From: Atrichornis clamosus
Taxonomy: Eukaryota; Chordata; Aves; Passeriformes; Menuridae
Direction of reading: 5' to 3'
Assembly (NCBI GenBank): GCA_013400975.1
Contig: WBMZ01000215.1
Coordinates: forward strand, 62,001-126,000
DNA: 64,000 bases
Positions within the stretch are counted from its first letter, which is position 1. Every line of letters starts with the position of its first letter. Shown piece after piece: positions 60,949-64,000 of this stretch. The notes under the pieces were generated by a model that searched no databases, was not told the DNA's origin, and saw only the letters and a list, made by a program, of their open reading frames with translations. The position numbers and the translations under genes are program-made.

Positions 60949-63644
60949 CTGGGGAAAAAAAAGAAACCAAGTATTTCTCACTTATTCCTGAAACAAATCA
61001 TCCATTACCTGGCAGTCCTCTTGAGGAAGGTAGATAGCCCTGCTTTTACTTTCATCAACCTTATTTAAATATATTTGAAACTGGTCCAGTTTATTCCTGT
61101 ATGCATAAAATTGGGTTAAGAATCGTCATACAGAAATCCAGTTTTTGCCAAAAAAGTTACTCAGAGTTATTCCAGATGCTCCTTGAGGAAAGCAACATGG
61201 AAACACTTGCAGCATTTTCTGTTCCAGTATAAACCAATGTGCTGGTTTTGGCTGGGATACAGTTAACTTCCTTCACAGTAGCTGGTGCGGGTTATGTTTT
61301 GGATTTGTTCTGGAAACAGTGTTAATAAAACAGGGATGTTTTGCTTACTGCTGAGCTTACACAGAGTCAACGCCTTTTCTGGCTCTCACACCACCTCACC
61401 AGCAGGGGGCCGGGGTGCACAAGGAGTCGGGAGAGGACACAGCTGGGACAGCTGATCCCAACTGACCAAAGGCGATCCCAGACCATATGGTGTCATGCTC
61501 AGTAGTAATACTAAGGGGAAGGCTGGGGAAGCCACGTGTACCAGCTACCATCCAGGTTGTTACAGATGACCACCACCATGGCTGACTTTCTCAGATACTA
61601 GATCCATCCATCAGTGTTGGTCCATTTGCTTCAGGAATTTGCAAGTTCTTATTTGAAGGAACACCTGTCCTTCACACTTCACAGAAGGTGCTGCCAAAGA
61701 CTGAAGATTCCTGCATTTTTTCCAATCCCTTTGTCAATGGCCTTGTCCTTAGCAAGGGATCCCAAGCTTCTGGGCTTCCTTTTCCCCTATGTCCTGACTG
61801 ATGGTAACCTAAGGATACTGGTACATCAAGGGTAGGAGAAAGAACTGTTTTGACTACAGGCAGAGAAGACCTAATAAAACTAGAATTGTCATTCAGAGCC
61901 TCCAGAGGATTTACACTAGCAGAGAACTGTCTCAAGAGCTGCTCTGGGCTTTCCAAGAACTATTTTTCTCAAAGTGATCATAAAATGTAGTAGAAGGAAA
62001 ATCAAATTACTGATCTCTCCTTTTTGAGAAATGTTGATTCTTAGAGATGAAGGATGGTTTTCGTCTGAAACCCAAACTCCAGCTACTCTGCATCTTCCAT
62101 TCCCCAAAGAGCCAGCAGAATTTCTCACATCAGCAGCCCAGGATTTTAATAACCTCAACCTACTGTAAGGCAAGAACAAAACTCACGTGGAATTGTGAAT
62201 GACTGTATTCAGTGCATCAACCAGGTCCTGTGGCTTCATTGTGTTGAAATCCACGTGAACTGCAGCTCCTTTGGCTATCATGTGAGCAATGTTGTCATGC
62301 TGGTCAGCAAACATGGGAATCCCAACCATTGGGATCCCATGGTAGATTGCTTCATAGAGTCCATTGGTGCCACCATGTGTAATAAAGGCTTTTGTCAAGG
62401 GATGGCCTGGAACAGGGAAGGAGAGACGTGTAACAGCAGCTGTGCCAGACTGCATTCACTGGGATGTGAGCACTACATACAAGGGCAACTGCACTGCTAA
62501 AGGAGGGAACAGTCCTGACCTCTGGATCAGCAGCAGAGCTTGCATGCTTAGCTTTCACACATTGATACTTATTTTAACACAACTTGTGGATCAGCCTGTC
62601 CCTCCAGGCTACCCGAGTTACTTCAGTCCTTCTCCTCTTGTGTACTTCCAGTTTTCACATGGTCTGAGGTTCAGAACATCCCTCTGCTTCAGCCTTCAGC
62701 CTAGGTCAAGCATTTTAAAGAATGCGCCCTGGAGAGTAACTGCAGAGGCCAAATCCAACTCCAGAGTACATCTCTACCTTGCTATTTACTCCTGCCTACA
62801 GGTGCTCTTGAGCTCTTCCAGACAACTGCCAGCAAGCTCCGCAACTCCGAGCTTTGAAGGAAACTAAGGCTGCCCAGAGCAAAGCTGTGCACCTTAAGCT
62901 GTGAAACAGTGTATCCACAAGTGTTACACAGTTGCCTGAATTAGCCATTTTAGTGGAAAAATGAAACAGTTTTTCCAAGGGTGCAATTTATCCCAGATAG
63001 AATCAGGCTCACCAAGCAGGTCATTTTGGGGTATCCAGTCATAAATCCTCGTGTTGGAGCCCAGAGTTTCTGGTTTTTTCCCTTTGTACCGCCAGAGGAC
63101 CTTGAACAAAGGAAGAATAAGATAAACATGATGCATGTGATGTGCCTTTCTGTATTATTACATCTAATACAAGGCTTTATCTCAAACTCACAACCCTTTT
63201 CCCAGTAATTCAATTAGCTTTGGCTCCAGCTGAGCTCTTTGATTAGTTATTATGTGCTTATTATAAAAATCACATGGAATGATTTTTCTATTTTGGCCTG
63301 TAGACACACCTCCACATCATTTGGTTCAGAGAAGGTGAAACATCAGAACTCCCCATGAAGTAACTCAGCAGTCTGTCTCGCTGAGAGAGAGCCCAGCTTC
63401 CCAGCTGTAGCACATCCAGCAGGGATGCAGGTAAAAAACAGTCCATTCCAAACATAAAAGGCTCACTAAGAGCAATGGGAATGAAAAAAACAAGGCTTGA
63501 AAAGAAATCTACCTTTTGTGGAAGCTGGCTGAGGGCTTTGGCAATCACATTACTTTTTTCATCACTTAGGTTGTAGACCATCGACCCAAGAGTGAATACC
63601 ACAATGCCATGTTCGCCTGAGCTCTGAACAAACTCTTCCATTTC
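60672..63644 (-). CDS. UGT2-type UDP-glucuronosyltransferase, exons 3-6 (partial)
   Basis: This ER membrane enzyme transfers glucuronic acid from UDP-glucuronate to lipophilic substrates. The four exons measure 132, 88, 220 and 277 coding nt. The first three are the diagnostic UGT2 sizes, and all junctions are in frame, giving 238 residues of the C-terminal, UDP-sugar-binding half. Seen: [10 protein letters not shown]; the UGT signature from WIPQNDLLG through [34 protein letters not shown] (with the terminal D-Q that contacts the sugar); [19 protein letters not shown]; a C-terminal transmembrane helix after YHSLDV; and a lysine tail (AKRKKE) fitting ER retrieval. The aglycone-binding exons 1 and 2 are off the right edge, so the substrate and the 2A/2B assignment are unknown. 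In UGT2A-like loci several first exons can share such a common 3' set. No frame damage is seen. Confidence 0.95.
60949..61237 (-). other. UGT last intron, 3' part
   Basis: Ordinary intron between the LTR fragment and exon 6. Nothing recognised. Confidence 0.6.
61238..61533 (+). mobile_element. ERV LTR fragment (U3 part) in the last UGT intron
   Basis: It starts TGTGCTGGTTTTGGCTGGGA and continues with 'gttatgttttggatttgttc', 'acagagtcaacgccttttct', 'ggacagctgatcccaactga' and 'ccatatggtgtcatgctcag'. This is the start of a widespread bird ERV LTR that I recognise by sequence. It stops before the TATA/R region, so it is 3' truncated, and it lies antisense to the UGT gene. It is less diverged than the copy at 26.1 kb. 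Confidence 0.78.
61534..62186 (-). other. UGT last intron, 5' part
   Basis: Nothing recognised between the LTR fragment and exon 5. Short open frames here are chance. Confidence 0.6.
62187..62406 (-). CDS. UGT exon 5: UDP-sugar signature
   Basis: Exactly 220 nt, with acceptor GTTCCAG and donor CCAC|GTGAGT. Encodes [60 protein letters not shown] and [12 protein letters not shown], i.e. most of the UGT signature. Confidence 0.97.
62407..63012 (-). other. UGT intron 4
   Basis: 0.6 kb, nothing recognised. A plus-strand 167-codon frame over exon 5 and this intron is a shadow. Confidence 0.6.
63013..63100 (-). CDS. UGT exon 4 (88 nt)
   Basis: Acceptor TTTGTTCAAG, donor CTTG|GTGAGC. Encodes [20 protein letters not shown] and DWIPQNDLL. 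It has the UGT2 family's usual length. Confidence 0.97.
63513..63644 (-). CDS. UGT exon 3 (132 nt)
   Basis: Acceptor TCTCCTAG, donor AAAAG|GTAGAT. Encodes [20 protein letters not shown], then [20 protein letters not shown] and LPQK. It has the UGT2 family's usual length. Confidence 0.97.
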
Positions 63645-64000
63645 CTAGGAGAGGCAGAAAACATAGCAGGGGTTATTACACAAGGCAGATTACACAGATT
63701 TCTGTGAACAGAGAGCATAACCCTTTTTGCTTATCAAGGAGATGATGGTGGTGTATGAGCACCTCTGCTGACAGAAGGACATTACAAAGACAGACCTGGC
63801 CCTGAGGAAAACTGAGTTTCTCCCCAAGAAGGAGCAGGACAAGTGGAGATAGGGGACAGGTACTTTGTCTTTTTGAAAGCAAGTTTCAGGATATATTTCA
63901 AGCAACAGGAATGAATCCTGGCACTGTCGTGAGCAGGCCATACACACCCTGCGAACCCCTCCCTAGCACAGTCATAGTTCTGGATTTTCCTAGAACAAGT
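63645..64000 (-). other. UGT intron 2 (start), exon 2 not reached
   Basis: No sequence resembling UGT exon 2 (expected about 149 nt) is present up to the window edge. Confidence 0.6.

Noticed and set aside
62364..62867. 167-codon plus-strand frame
   Set aside because: Antisense shadow across UGT exon 5 and intron 4.

Overview
The window is vertebrate nuclear DNA, and almost certainly avian. It holds several 5'-truncated CR1 LINE copies with the bird-type 3' end (the complement of 'tggtttgggttggaag'), two LTRs of one bird-type ERV family, a third solo LTR, small introns, and three recognisable single- or multi-exon vertebrate genes. Nothing prokaryotic, no CRISPR array and no rRNA or tRNA gene was seen. 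The order within birds cannot be decided from the sequence alone.

Layout. (1) Positions 1-2920, minus strand: three consecutive exons from the 5' part of a TMPRSS11/HAT-like type II transmembrane serine protease (membrane anchor plus the start of the SEA domain). The protease domain lies off the left edge and the tiny first coding exon was not found. (2) About 2.9-36.8 kb: 34 kb without a recognised coding exon. It contains CR1 fragments at about 3.0, 6.0, 13.8, 34.0, 35.4 and 36.1 kb, an old LTR at 26.1-26.7 kb, and a cleanly bounded solo LTR (29691-30426) with a 4-bp AAAG target duplication. Part of this may be intron 1 of the protease gene. (3) 36.87-59.6 kb, plus strand: the complete YTHDC1 gene, the nuclear m6A reader. 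It has a CpG-island promoter and 17 coding exons whose junctions keep one continuous frame of 704 codons plus stop, followed by a long 3'UTR with two poly(A) signals. (4) 60.58-63.64 kb, minus strand: the last four exons of a UGT2-type UDP-glucuronosyltransferase, with an ERV-like LTR fragment in its last intron. Exons 1-2 lie off the right edge.

The genes are not functionally an operon. YTHDC1 acts in nuclear RNA processing, the UGT in ER conjugation of small lipophilic molecules, and the TMPRSS11 protein at the epithelial surface. The TMPRSS11/YTHDC1/UGT2 grouping is the same neighbourhood found on human chromosome 4q13 (from memory). YTHDC1 and the protease gene are divergent; YTHDC1 and the UGT converge tail to tail about 1 kb apart.

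No wholly new system was found. The most worthwhile observations concern YTHDC1 RNA processing: a tandemly duplicated 5' splice site after exon 8 whose second copy is the better donor and would create an immediate stop inside the YTH domain; a weak donor in front of a repeat-poor 2.5-kb intron 11 with a strong internal acceptor and a G-quadruplex motif; a 54-nt in-frame cassette exon; and a proline where the human YTH domain has leucine.
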